Made by a program: the position numbers and the translations under genes. The notes under the pieces were generated by a model. It was not told where the DNA came from and made no database searches. It saw only the letters and a list, made by a program, of their open reading frames with translations. A DNA stretch of 64,000 nucleotides from Hydractinia symbiolongicarpus (lineage: Eukaryota; Cnidaria; Hydrozoa; Anthoathecata; Hydractiniidae): positions 6,944,001 through 7,008,000 of the forward strand of contig NC_079884.1 in NCBI RefSeq assembly GCF_029227915.1, given 5' to 3'. Positions 41,744 through 53,134 of the stretch are shown here, one piece after another; position 1 is the stretch's first letter; each line of letters starts with the position of its first letter.

Positions 41744-41857
41744 AGTAAGTAGAATTATTATAGAATTTTTATTTCAACGGATGAGCGTGAAGGCTCGAAC
41801 GAGCATGAAAGCTTCACTCATATTTGGTTGTTCAGTAAAGTGAAACTCGTCTAAAAA

Positions 41858-42691
41858 ATGTTTATTTCTCAGCGCTACCATCTCTTGAATGCGGTCCTTA
41901 AAAGTCCAGGTATATACAGCTGTGCAATAGACACATTTTTAGAGTTGTGTTACTATGTTTTTTATCCATATCTGAAAAATATTCATCCAGATATGACACA
42001 TTTCTGTCACAAAATATATGACGCATGTGTCAAATATGACCAACATCTATCTTCTAATGTCACTGATCTTTCACTAATTTACGACTTGATCACCTATAAT
42101 GTTAGGGATCCCATTTGGACTTTGATACAATCAAGATGTCCCTCATTTCGTAAGAGGGACTGCAATGCTCAGTTCTCAGAAATTTTTCAGGAATCAGTGT
42201 TTGGATCTTTGAATGATTCTGAAAAAGCATTATTTATCACATCTTTTCAATATAATGATTGTTGCGAGTGTTGTGGGAGGATTATATGCGGTTCGATGTG
42301 CAGTTTCGTACAATACGTGTCCAATTATAGATCTCTTCCACTTGCTCATTTCAATGACAATTGGCATATGTATTTATTTGCGCATAATTTTTTTGTCACT
42401 AAGATTGTTTGTCCTCTGTGTGGAGAACGTACTACTGTGCCAAATGCTTTGACCACCCCAGCAACAGTTTTGTTCATTGAGTTTTCCAATGAAATGCAGA
42501 ATCAGTTGAAAATACAGACCATCATTGAAGTGGGTGGTTTGCGGTATAAACTTTCAGGTGCAGTGAAAAATAAAAATATGCATTTTACGACATGTGTTAC
42601 TTTTCAGAATTCATGGATGTATATAGATGATTTGAGTAGGCAAACAGAAATCTTCACAACTTTTTTTTCATGGCCAAAAATTTTCCAATGA
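41858..42691 (+). CDS. Ubiquitin-specific peptidase-like (C19) domain protein
   Basis: 277 residues, uninterrupted. Order of features matches the USP fold: Cys box GIYSCAIDTFLELCYY with Cys at residue 22; a CxxC pair around 136-139 (CCECCGRIICG) and another at 185-188 (VCPLCGE), as in the USP zinc finger; His box NMHFTTCVTFQNSWMYIDDL with His 242 and Asp 257/258. USPs cut ubiquitin from proteins. Length is short for a USP and several usual blocks are weak, so it may be a transposon-borne or degenerate relative. TTTATTTCTCAG just after the ATG is a good splice acceptor, so the first codons may not be used. After a T8 run near 42662 another frame stays open to 42887, so the C-terminus may be cut by a one-base shift. 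Confidence 0.6.
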   Translation: MFISQRYHLLNAVLKSPGIYSCAIDTFLELCYYVFYPYLKNIHPDMTHFCHKIYDACVKYDQHLSSNVTDLSLIYDLITYNVRDPIWTLIQSRCPSFRKRDCNAQFSEIFQESVFGSLNDSEKALFITSFQYNDCCECCGRIICGSMCSFVQYVSNYRSLPLAHFNDNWHMYLFAHNFFVTKIVCPLCGERTTVPNALTTPATVLFIEFSNEMQNQLKIQTIIEVGGLRYKLSGAVKNKNMHFTTCVTFQNSWMYIDDLSRQTEIFTTFFSWPKIFQ

Positions 42692-42887
42692 AAAGTTAAC
42701 CTGCCCTAGCCGTACTGAACGATGGAAAAATGAATTTCGCGGTATTGCAAATTGGTCACCTATCGTAGCGTACCACTTTTCCAACTGCTGCGCATATGCA
42801 AGCTTTGCAGAAAATAGGATAAGTTCTTGCATAGAAAGTATGGAACCAGCAGCATATTCAACTGATTCAGGTATACAAATAGGTTGA

Positions 42888-45800
42888 AAGCCAGTCAATA
42901 ATAAATATCTGTAATATATATACATATAAATTGGCCTTCAACAAAAGTGATGATATATATGACCATTCGCAAGAAAACTTATTTATTTGAACTGAAAAAT
43001 TGATGCACGCAGCGGTCGACCAGTGTGGACACTGCCCTAGTATAAATATCTAGTGAACCTGCATCGCTATATTATGCACAACAAAAAATCATATAAGCCT
43101 ACCGCCAAATTAACTCGCGCTAAAATTTTTTAATTTCCACATCCATTCTGCCGTAAGCAAAACGTGGCTGTCTTTTTCAAAACTAGGCAATTGTTAAGCA
43201 TTTTCTTCAGGATGCACGGAAGGGGAAGATTGATTGTTTATATTAAAATGTTATCTTAGTGGCTTCTTTCTTTTTGAAAAAATGGATTGATAGAAATGGG
43301 TAGCACATGTATTTTGTAGTAGTATTGATATCAAATAAAGTAGAGTGATAGAGAAAAAGAAACGTTTGTTTTAAAGGAAGCTCTACGTATCTGGTTCACC
43401 AGTTACAAAGCATTACTAATAATGTTGTTTGTAAAACTAGCGTTCCTATTTTTAGCATTTGTAAGGAGAACAGAAAATATATAACGGACAACATGGCTAC
43501 CTACAATTTCAAGAGTATAACCTTGTATAAAAACTGCACTTTGAATTATGACCAAAATAATTATTCCACCGTAAACATAACATACAGTAACTTGAATCAC
43601 CATCCCTTCCCTAGCAGGAATAAAGTTAAAGTAACTGGTGTTGACACTTATTATTTTTATGCTTAGCACGCGGTTTTTCTATGAAATCATTCTTTTCTAA
43701 TTAGTGTAAGGCCGTATCGCAATGCTTCAGAAATTCGACTTCATGCAAAGTTCGTAAATGATGTGTCACATCATTTCTGTTTGTATTAGGACTTTCCGGA
43801 TTTACGCCCCGCATGCACTTTATACTTCCCCCCGGCGGTACTTTAGACCAAGAAAGCTTTAGTAGTTTTTAGCTTGGATTGCATGAATCAATAAAAATTC
43901 AGGCTTTAGATATAATTAATTCAGATTCTGACGCACGTGATTTAAATAAAATGAACTGATTCAGACTTTAGGTGACGTGAGCAAAAAAAATGATGACTTC
44001 AGTAAAAAATTAATAGCGTCATAAATCGAACCAACTTAATTTATATCCCTTTTATTCATAGTTCCAAGTTAAAACTTTATCATTTTTTATCAAAAGTGTT
44101 CAGTGGGGACTTTGAAAACGTCATCTAAAGAATAATATGGTCATAGTGTTTCTCAATCAAAAAATACATAGGGGTTCATAGGGGCCGTAAAATATAACTA
44201 AGTTCTGTACAAATAGAAACAACAACCTTTCTTTTACCAACAATACGACAATTTTCTTTTTATTCTTACACAATTTCTAAAATTATTTCAATAAAATTAT
44301 GCAAACATTAAGCAACTTAAGTTGCTTAAAAATTGTCTATACGATAAATGTCTCCTTTAAAGAAATCCCCAAAATAATGAGAAAATACGTGGTTTGTCAT
44401 GTCCTTTTAAAGACAACTATGTCGGACGGACTATTTACTCCTGTGCTATTTTCTCTGCTGGTAGATTGAAAAATGCTACTGTTTTGCAAAAATATTTGCT
44501 GTGTTTGCTTTTGATATAAAAAATAATAAAAATTCCATCGAATTTGTCCAATTGACGAAAGTTTCTTATTTTATAAAATTTTGAGTGATTAAGTAACAAT
44601 CAAGATAATTTGTTTCTTCACCAAAATTAGGCAAATTTATACTTTTTAAGTACAAAATATTTGTCCGTCCGACATGTTCATCAAGCATTTGTAGACGACA
44701 TTTATGCTGCTAACAGTATTTTATTACTTTATGATGAATAAGGTTTAAATAAGGGTTCAAACAAAAAATATTTAAAAAAAATTCTCCCATGAAGAACTAA
44801 AAATAATCAAATAAAAAAACTGTAGGAAAAAAGGACAAATTAACTTACATAAAGAACACTAAGAAAGATCCAACTAAAAAGATTCATGGAAAAGCTTCGA
44901 TAAGTCTTAATTCGGTCTGTTTTTACTAATTACATGACTTAAAACTATACAGTAAAGCCGCCAATTTCAAATTTCAACCCGGGTTGTTTCAAACTTGAAA
45001 TAACCCGGGTTGTAATTGACTGCTTTTATTCTACTTCATTTTCCCCTTTTGTTTTTATCACAAGATTTGTTATACGATTGGCTATATTTTGCAACAAAAC
45101 AGTTGTCGGTTTTATTCCATTGTTTAGAACCTTGTGTTTTATTTGATTGGTTTACATTTTTAAACATCATTTTGCGTTGTTCATAGTTTTGACATGAATA
45201 TTTTATCGTAAAAGGTAGGAGATTTTAACTCCTTGATGATGTAGCATTTGCATGAGTAATTTCTTATAAGGTTCTTTCAAATGTTCTTATAAGTTCTTAT
45301 AAGAGCGTTTGAATTTAGCTGGTGAACATCTAAATATATTTTGCTTTTTCCCTTTTCTTATACATTATATATAAAATCATAAAATCTTGCAGTTTGAAGT
45401 TACAAGTATTTTCTGTACAAATTTCACATTTTCTTAATTTTTAGGCAGTATGTCAGAACCCATCGAGTAATAATCTTTTTATTTGAATGGGAGAAAGCAA
45501 ACACGCTAAGCAAAATCACTGGAAAATTTCATTTGCCCATAAAGTGGTCATTACAGTCTCGAAAAATTTGTATACCTCCCATGTTGTCAATCTTGTGTCG
45601 TATTATTAAGTATATTTTAGCACTAAAACACCAAGAACAAATGGTTTAAAGTATAACTTGCCCCAGTACAATAAGAAATCCTAATTCTAAAATCTCAAAT
45701 GTGTGGAATGTGAGTTTTAAACAATGCTAAGCAACTACGATTAGGTAAAGTTAGTTTTCATATGTTGCTTGGAAAATAACGCAATTTAATCTAGCAAGGT

Positions 45801-46452
45801 CACCAGCACCAACATTTTCAAATTTTACGTTTAATGAAAATAAGCAATTACAATTAACAGCGAGCTAGTATACCTAGCTCATTCACCAATTTATATACTC
45901 TGTATGTATGTGCGCGCAAGTTCATTGTTCTAGATGCTAAATTACAACAAAGTACAACATTACACTACCCCACGTCTCCACTCTTCCAGAACGCACAGTA
46001 CAAAAGGTGGCCACATCGATTAACAGAGAGATTTTATTACATCTGGTCAATTCTGATAAAGTCTTATAAAAGGTTAACTTTTTAAAAACAAAGAAGGAAT
46101 TAGCAGACACTCCAATTAACAGACAAATTTTTGTACTAAAGGCGGACATCTTTAATTAGCTGAAAGTGTTTTTCGCACCAATGGTGTTCGGTATATAATT
46201 ATGTAATGCCTGAACTATGTTATGTACTTAAGCTTTTTAAAACAAATCCCTGATAGTTATTCTTTCACCTGCAAGTAGCCAATATGCTTTCTTTGCCTTC
46301 ACTCTAATGAATCAGCGCAAGCGGTCAGCTTATCTAACAGCTGTATTTTATGAAAGTAGGATAAGCGTACATTTTAAATTTTACAGGAAGTTCAAACTAG
46401 CCATAGAATAACAGTACAAGTGCAACTAATGACAGGTCCTAAACAAAACCTC
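42888..46452. other. AT-rich non-coding DNA
   Basis: No supported gene. Near 44976-45012 the perfect 12-bp palindrome CAACCCGGGTTG occurs and AACCCGGGTTG recurs about 25 bases later. Otherwise simple AT-rich sequence without long frames. Confidence 0.5.
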
Positions 46453-47030
46453 CCTCGTCCCCAGGATTTTTCTGCCTTTCTGACATACAGAGGACGAGCA
46501 AAAATAACCTGGCATCATTGACATGTGTTTGTAACAAGATTGCCTTCCACATTTTCGCACAATTATGTTGATTTTTTCCTCAGTCAGCGCTCTTCCAGGT
46601 AAAGATGAAAATATAAATCGGTGTGTGTACAAACCTCTAAAAAATTTCGTAAATACCTGGAACTTTTACAAACAAAATTTTTAACCCACTTCTAATTTGA
46701 AATTTACTGATTCTCCATGAAACAAATACCAACTATATAAGCCTTCGCTCTATATTTGACACAAAATATCTACAGTAATCATATATTATTTTTCCTTTGT
46801 TTTTGCCACCAAAAGATATGTGCTTCTGAACAAGAACAAAAAAAATCCACAAACTGGATTTAAAATCTAGATGAACCATCAGTAGTTAGCATATTGTCCT
46901 GTTTAGAATTGACGTTACCTACCGGTGAAACAGCACATCTTCTACCAAACTTTCCTTGCATACTTTACTTCTGGCAATATGTTTACTTTTTCTGTTGCTG
47001 AAACATGGCAAAAAGCCCTGGGGATGAGGG
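46453..47030. mobile_element. MITE-like element with inverted ends CCTCGTCCCCAGG
   Basis: The left end CCCTCGTCCCCAGGATTTTT (46453 on) is matched in reverse by GCCCTGGGGATGAGGG at 47015-47030, preceded by GGCAAAAA. About 580 bp between, no coding. A second pair with the same ends follows at 47601-50680, so this is a family. Confidence 0.5.
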
Positions 47031-48051
47031 TCAAAATTGACCCTACTTATGAGTAAAAGAAATAGATTGTGCCTTTCGTATTGTTCAGGTAGGCACTAGG
47101 CATATAGCGGATGTATTGCTATATCAGATTCACGCATTTTGAGCTCAAACTTTTATAGCTAACTGCCTCAATTTTTCTTTTTCCTTTTAAGGTAAAAAGT
47201 AACGCTTAACAAACTTCTGCAGAAAGAAATTGTCGTGATTTGTGTGGATGAAAATTTTTTTGCAAAATTAAGTCTCGCGAATTGGGCAAAGAGAATATTT
47301 TATTGCTATGATTAGGCAAAACCTTTGTGGTAAAGGAATACCTACTTTTTTAATATGTTGGTTGTATTGCATTTTTGGTACGGAGGGAATTTCTTGTGAA
47401 TTTTCTCGTTTTGAATGTTACGTCGCATTCGTTGAATCGCATAAGTCAACCGAAATGGATTTTACTTGAAAATCGAATCCTTCCACAAACCACTGGTTAA
47501 GAAGATCTTTTCAATATTTTCTTATACGCATATTTGAATTTAAAGGGACATTAAAATGCACAACTCATTTGCCGCGCATAAACGCGCATTAAGAATACAT
47601 CCTCGTCCCCAGGGTTTGTTGCCTATCACAAAGCTGCTAGCGCTTACTTGACGACTAAACAAGACCCTGATACAGGCTGCTTTTCATAACCAGTATATTG
47701 GTTACTATAAATAATAAGAACTTGATTAAGTCCTCGCTCTTCACATGCACATGGCGAGGACGATGTATTTTGGTTGTTTATGTTTTTTAACGCAAAAGTT
47801 TTATTTCAAACCAAATTATTATTTGTTCACCTGAAACTATATTTTATAGTGATAAAATATTTTAAGAAGCATTACTTATCAACAACATGTGTTGACGTGT
47901 AGCTAAGTATAAAATGTTTTCAACGTCTTATAAATCTTGGCTGAATATTTTTTTATAAGCAACCCAGTTGATAAGACTAAGCTTAAAATTGGGTCAAAAA
48001 TTAGGCATCTTTCTCAAGAGGTTACAGATAAATCTACTTGTTTATTACATA

Positions 48052-49278
48052 ACTAGTCGATAAAGCCCGTGGAAAAATCCACTTAGGCAACAGGACATTG
48101 AAAAAGTTAGTTGTTTAAGACCGTTTGCTGACGTTAGCATTGCAAATCCAAAAAAAATTTGAAGAAATTTAGTTTATTCGTTGCCTGTAACGTGTAAAGG
48201 TTGAAGCGCTGATCAAAATAATGTATATGATCATATATTTTCTACGAACAACTAAGGACATACAAGAGTTAAAAAATTGTGCTGACGTCAGCAAAGGCCT
48301 GTAAAAACTCGAAACATTTTTTTAGAAAGTTATATACCTGTTGCCTTCCTCGTATAGATCTTGAAACGGTAATCCAGAAAATGTATAGGATCATGTACTT
48401 TTGACAAACGGTTGTAGAGATATTAGAGTTTGAAGGTTTTTGATGACGTCATCAACCCGTCCATTCCGAAACGGATTTGGGGACCTAGGTTTGGGAAACT
48501 TACCCAAATTAGTCCCAGGGGGTCCCTAGTTACCCACACGGTCAAAAATCAATGACGTCACCACCTCGTTTCCAAGTTATTTGGCCTCAAAGTTTTAAGT
48601 GCACTGTAATGGCTTCACTAATCTTAATTAACTTTTCTTTGACGTCAATACTATTTAAACGTTAAAGTGTGGTAAATTACAGAACAATTTTATAGGCGAT
48701 GTTTTATAGAATTTGTTAAAGAAAATTGCGAAGAATATAATCCACTTTGCAAAAGTCACAGACAGAACTGGCATATTATTATATAGACTAGTCCATAAGG
48801 CCCGTGGAAAAATCCACTTAGGCAGGATAACAGAAAAACAACCGTCATTTAAGTTTTGATGGCGTCCAGTGTATAGGATCGTGTACTTTTGACCAACGGA
48901 TGCAGAGATATTAGGGTTTTAAAAGATTTTTAATGACGTCAATAACCCGTCCATTCCGAAACGGATTCGGTGACCCAGGTTTGAAAAAGTTACCCAAATT
49001 TGTCCCAGGTAGTCCCTAGTTACCAACGCAGGAGATGACGTCAGTTGTTTCCACCCGTTTCCAAGTTATTTAGCCTTAAATTTATAAGTGCAATGCAATG
49101 GCCTCACTAATCTCAATATACTTTTCTTTGACGTCAATATTGCTCTAACGTCAAAGTTTGCTAATTTACAGAACAAATTTATAGGCGATGTTTTATAGAC
49201 TTTTTCAAAGAAATTTTATCCACTTTGCAAAAGTTACAGACAGACAGACAGACAGAACTGGCGTATTATTATATAAGA
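48052..49278 (+). repeat. Two tandem copies of an interspersed repeat
   Basis: Copy 1 (about 48052-48787) and copy 2 (about 48787-49278, internally shorter) both begin ACTAGTC(C/G)ATAA(G/A)GCCC then GTGGAAAAATCCACTTAGGC, share GATGACGTCA-type sites and ACCCGTCCATTCCGAAACGG, and end AGACAGAACTGGC(A/G)TATT. A third tip of the same 5' end is found in reverse at 60940-60976. Likely a SINE-like or non-autonomous family. Confidence 0.75.
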
Positions 49279-50530
49279 TTGTGTTATATAGCTAGCTACA
49301 TAAACTTTTATTTTGGTTAGTACGTTTTTAGGATCTTTAGCAAAATATGTCATAATTTCATTTTAGCTGTAAATCTTTTTTGTGGTGGTTTTTACACACA
49401 AACATTTTTCTTTTTAACTGTGACTTTTGTGGCTAAATTTTGCAGAAGTTTGATGTGTGTGCTAGCTAGCTATACATAACAGACCAACAAAATTTTTTAC
49501 ATTTGTTTGGCTTAACCGTTTAGCCCAGTGACATAGGTCTATATTTTTCCGTATAGACAGGCTAAAAAGGTTCATAAGTCATTTATTATCCCACTGATTA
49601 TTTTATAACCATTATTGAAAAAAATGGTTTGAGTCCAGGTGTCTTTACCAAAAACAAGGCTTAGATGGAAAGCATGTAACTCGCTTTATATTTCGAACGT
49701 ACACAGACATTCGATCCACAACTCGTTCAAAAATAAACAATGCAATACAACTTTTAAAAATAGAATATTTCAATACAGTTTGTACAATTGTTAAATTTCC
49801 TCCGGGAAAAAAATGAAGAAAGGGTTGAAGACTGCGTGGAACTGGAAGAGCTGTCGATTGGTTATGTACGTCAAGTTGGTTATTATTTGAGCTCAAGATG
49901 TTTGACATTTTGTAACGGTGAGTGGTACTAGCTGATTTATAATTTCTTAACGAATCAATATTATTGTGACCACTGTGTTGGGCTACATAAACTTTTGTTT
50001 GACATTAATAAATAGTTTGCACAGTGTGTTATTCAGTTCTTCTGGCGGTATGAGATGAGATGGTCTATATTCTTGAATGATTCTACAATACCTGACAAAG
50101 GTGTTTGCTGCAAACGTATTACAATATTTTGTAGCTTTTGACTGTTGTCCTGCTATGAATTCGTCTATTTCATTTAAATCGTCAAATAAACTATCGTCTA
50201 CCAGACGAAAACAAGGAGTAATTGACATTTCCCTACCACCTTAGGGGGTAATAAAGTAGATAAATGATTTAAGTTTTTTCAGTAATGGCTTATTACGCCT
50301 GCCTATAAACATACATGTTAGCAAGATAGCTATCACCCACTTAAATTAGTAAAATTCATGTTCTTTACAAAGCTATAAAAGGAACCTTTATTGTCATTAA
50401 AAATAATGGAACATGAAAGCCCAAATAACATCTTTCATAAGAATATTTGCTGTTTGGCTCAACGTTTTTTGGTCAATATTTTTAAGCATTTCAAATACTC
50501 AGGAATCCTCTTCTTCAATGTTTTTTTAAC

Positions 50531-50575
50531 AAAATCCGCCATCTTTATCGATTTACTATAAAGATGGCGGATTTT
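50531..50575. repeat. Perfect 18-bp inverted repeat containing GATGGCGG
   Basis: Arms AAAATCCGCCATCTTTAT and ATAAAGATGGCGGATTTT, 9-base loop. Both arms carry the AAGATGGCGG core known as a YY1-type initiator site in animals. It is in otherwise featureless DNA, near the right end of the putative 47601-50680 element. Confidence 0.7.
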
Positions 50576-51780
50576 ATGCATGTGAATGAATTACCCATGT
50601 TGGATGTAAACCAGCCTGTACCAGGGTTTTTTTTGCCGCCTGTTTCGATGTTAAAAAGGCAAAAGCCCCTGGGGACGAGGTTGGTTAAAAAGACAGGAAT
50701 TTTTGCATTGCCTAAAAATATACAGTCTTACACCAAATCTTATAATAAAATAATATTTAACAATAATGTTTGAACAATACATGTAAAAGAAAAGGTAAAA
50801 GGTGCTCTAAGATAAGACAAATTATTCTTGTTTCGTAAAAGATATTGGCAGACATTAAGTTTTAAAAATATATTTTTAACAGGTAGAAAGTTTGTTTTTG
50901 TTACGACACATACAGCCACCATGAGGACGAAAGATCTCATGCAGATATATGTTATAAAATTGCTTCGCACAAAGCTCCAACCGAATAACATTGATTAAAA
51001 CAATAAGTCTGCTCAACACAGCATTTTTTAAAGATTTCAGGTGTAAGTTGTAGTGTATTCGGAGCCAGTATGTGTAGAAGACCAAAAGGCATTGATATAT
51101 TAAAAATCCCTGCAGAACATGTTCAGAAAGAGCGGCATCAAGGTGGTTGGCTGAAGTAACTAAAACAAGAGTAGTTGATGGGAATAGCTAAAATAAGAAG
51201 GTTACACAACAGTAACGTAATCCATACTTAGAAGTGTGTATAGATGATGATTCAGGCTTTACAATTCAGGCACATAGGTGGTTTTTGCTGGAGGATCACA
51301 TCTTCTAGAAAAATTGAAGAATATCACTCAAAAATATTATTCTTTCAAATCTTTTACTTTGCATTGAAAACATCAAAGCATCAAAACAACAAACAGCATC
51401 CAGCACTAATCGCAACAATATTTGTGTAGCACAAGGAATTGAGACAGCTCTGTCAATAATCCTATAATTCGTTTGAAATAATTTCTGAAAAAACTTTGTT
51501 ACTTTTCACGACATTATCCAATGCATTTTCTAGAAGCATTAAGTAGTTCTTTTAATTAACTAGTTCTTCCTCTTGATCCTCTTCCCCAGCCACAAGATTA
51601 TCATCATTGTGCGTCTTGATGACTTTTACATACTTAGTCATATAGGAAAGGTGCAAAATCGGATCTTCAATGAGGGGCGAACAAAAATAAGTAGGTTTTA
51701 GATGTACTTTTCTATAAACATCAAAAATAACATCTTTGACTTGCAACGTTTCTTATATGCGTAACACATCAAATTATATC

Positions 51781-51835
51781 TCTACGAATACGAACTCTAC
51801 GAATACGAACTCTACGAATACGAACTCTACGAATA
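51781..51835 (+). repeat. 15-bp tandem repeat
   Basis: Three full copies of TCTACGAATACGAAC and a partial fourth. Confidence 0.9.
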
Positions 51836-52472
51836 ATTTCAATATCAAAACATTCTTAGTCTTTGTTTTATGACTTTTTGTTATCATGGCTGTAACATGC
51901 AGATTAATTTATTATGGATCAGCAGACCAAGCCAGTCGGTCTGGTCTTCAAAATTAACACTGGCATCATGAACGTTTGTTCAGCAGCCTTGCCGTGCGAA
52001 GTTCGCCTGTTCTTTAAGAAATAATAATGAGGTCATATCAACATAGTATTCCCTGACTGCATAAACTAAACTAAAAGACTACATCTTCAACAGGACGGTC
52101 AATGATAGCAGTTCTTTGTATACAATGTACATATAAACTGGCGATTTCATACTGTATAAATATTCAGAAAGAAACAAAACAAATTCACATAGTTCGTGCG
52201 AAAATTCATTTAAGTAATTATCTTCGTCTGAAACTTCCATAAGATTATCAGTCATCCTCAAAATTATCTTATAATACCAAAACACATCTTCACTTCCACC
52301 AATACTAGCCATTTTGAATGATCGTGCACTATCAACGTCAAGTGACGTACATTAAAAGATCGAGCGAGTATCATTGGGAATTCGCCGATCTTCTGAACCA
52401 GTGTTTTCTTAATAACTATGACAACAACTACGAATTTCTCTTTAACTTTGTTTTGTTTTACTCATTTTTCAG

Positions 52473-52556
52473 TTGTATGCCGAGACAAACTCTACCGTGG
52501 AATCGTTTTCCACAATTTTCAAGGGTGTTGCCGGAATAAAATTCTTAAGAAGGACA
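52473..52556 (+). CDS. Possible exon, 84 nt
   Basis: Flanked by a strong acceptor (ACTCATTTTTCAG) and donor (GTAAGT). Open in two frames (LYAETNSTVESFSTIFKGVA, or VCRDKLYRGIVFHNFQGCC). Its phase does not join the next exon (53135) cleanly unless an alternative site is used, so it may belong to the same gene through another exon or be unrelated. Confidence 0.3.
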
Positions 52557-53134
52557 GTAAGTAAACCAACAAAATTATATTCTTCTTGAGCCCGCAGTCT
52601 GCGTAATTCCAACGGCATTTTTCCATGGTTTTATAATAATTGCTAAATTAATGGAGATAATTACTTTCTCTTTGTTAATTAAATAAGGCTCCCTTAATAT
52701 CTTAGTGGTGATTCTTGCAACAGTTCGCACTCTCACATTTTTCAATCCCAACCGTGCTAAGAATATAGCGAGAATATAAAAATATTCATGTTGAAACTTT
52801 AAACGAACAATACATATCATTCTATGAAAGTCTCAAACTCCTTCCAAGGTAAGGGTCGTAACGCTCTTGGCAGTTACTGCCCCACTGAAATTTGGCACAA
52901 TTTCATTATAAACATAGATTCCTAAAATTAATTAGTTTGCAAAAAATGAACCCAAATACAAAGACCAAAAGTTTTGTATTGTTGCCTCAGCCCGAGGAAT
53001 GCAATATTCCTTAAATAAGGGATAAGGGCTGAAAAGAATGTGCAAAAAATTTGGTAAGATACGTTCACGTCGAATATTCATGAAAGCATAAATTTGTTGC
53101 AACATGTTCTTTTATAATTTATTTTCATTTCTAG

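Larger units (their letters stand above)
47601..50680. mobile_element. Larger element with the same inverted ends
   Basis: Left end CCTCGTCCCCAGGGTTTGTT then GCC; right end GGC at 50658, then AAAAGCCCCTGGGGACGAGG. The arms match the 46453-47030 element. The 3 kb interior has no transposase frame that I can recognise and contains other repeats, so it may be a chance pairing of two separate copies or a MITE enlarged by later insertions. Confidence 0.35.
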
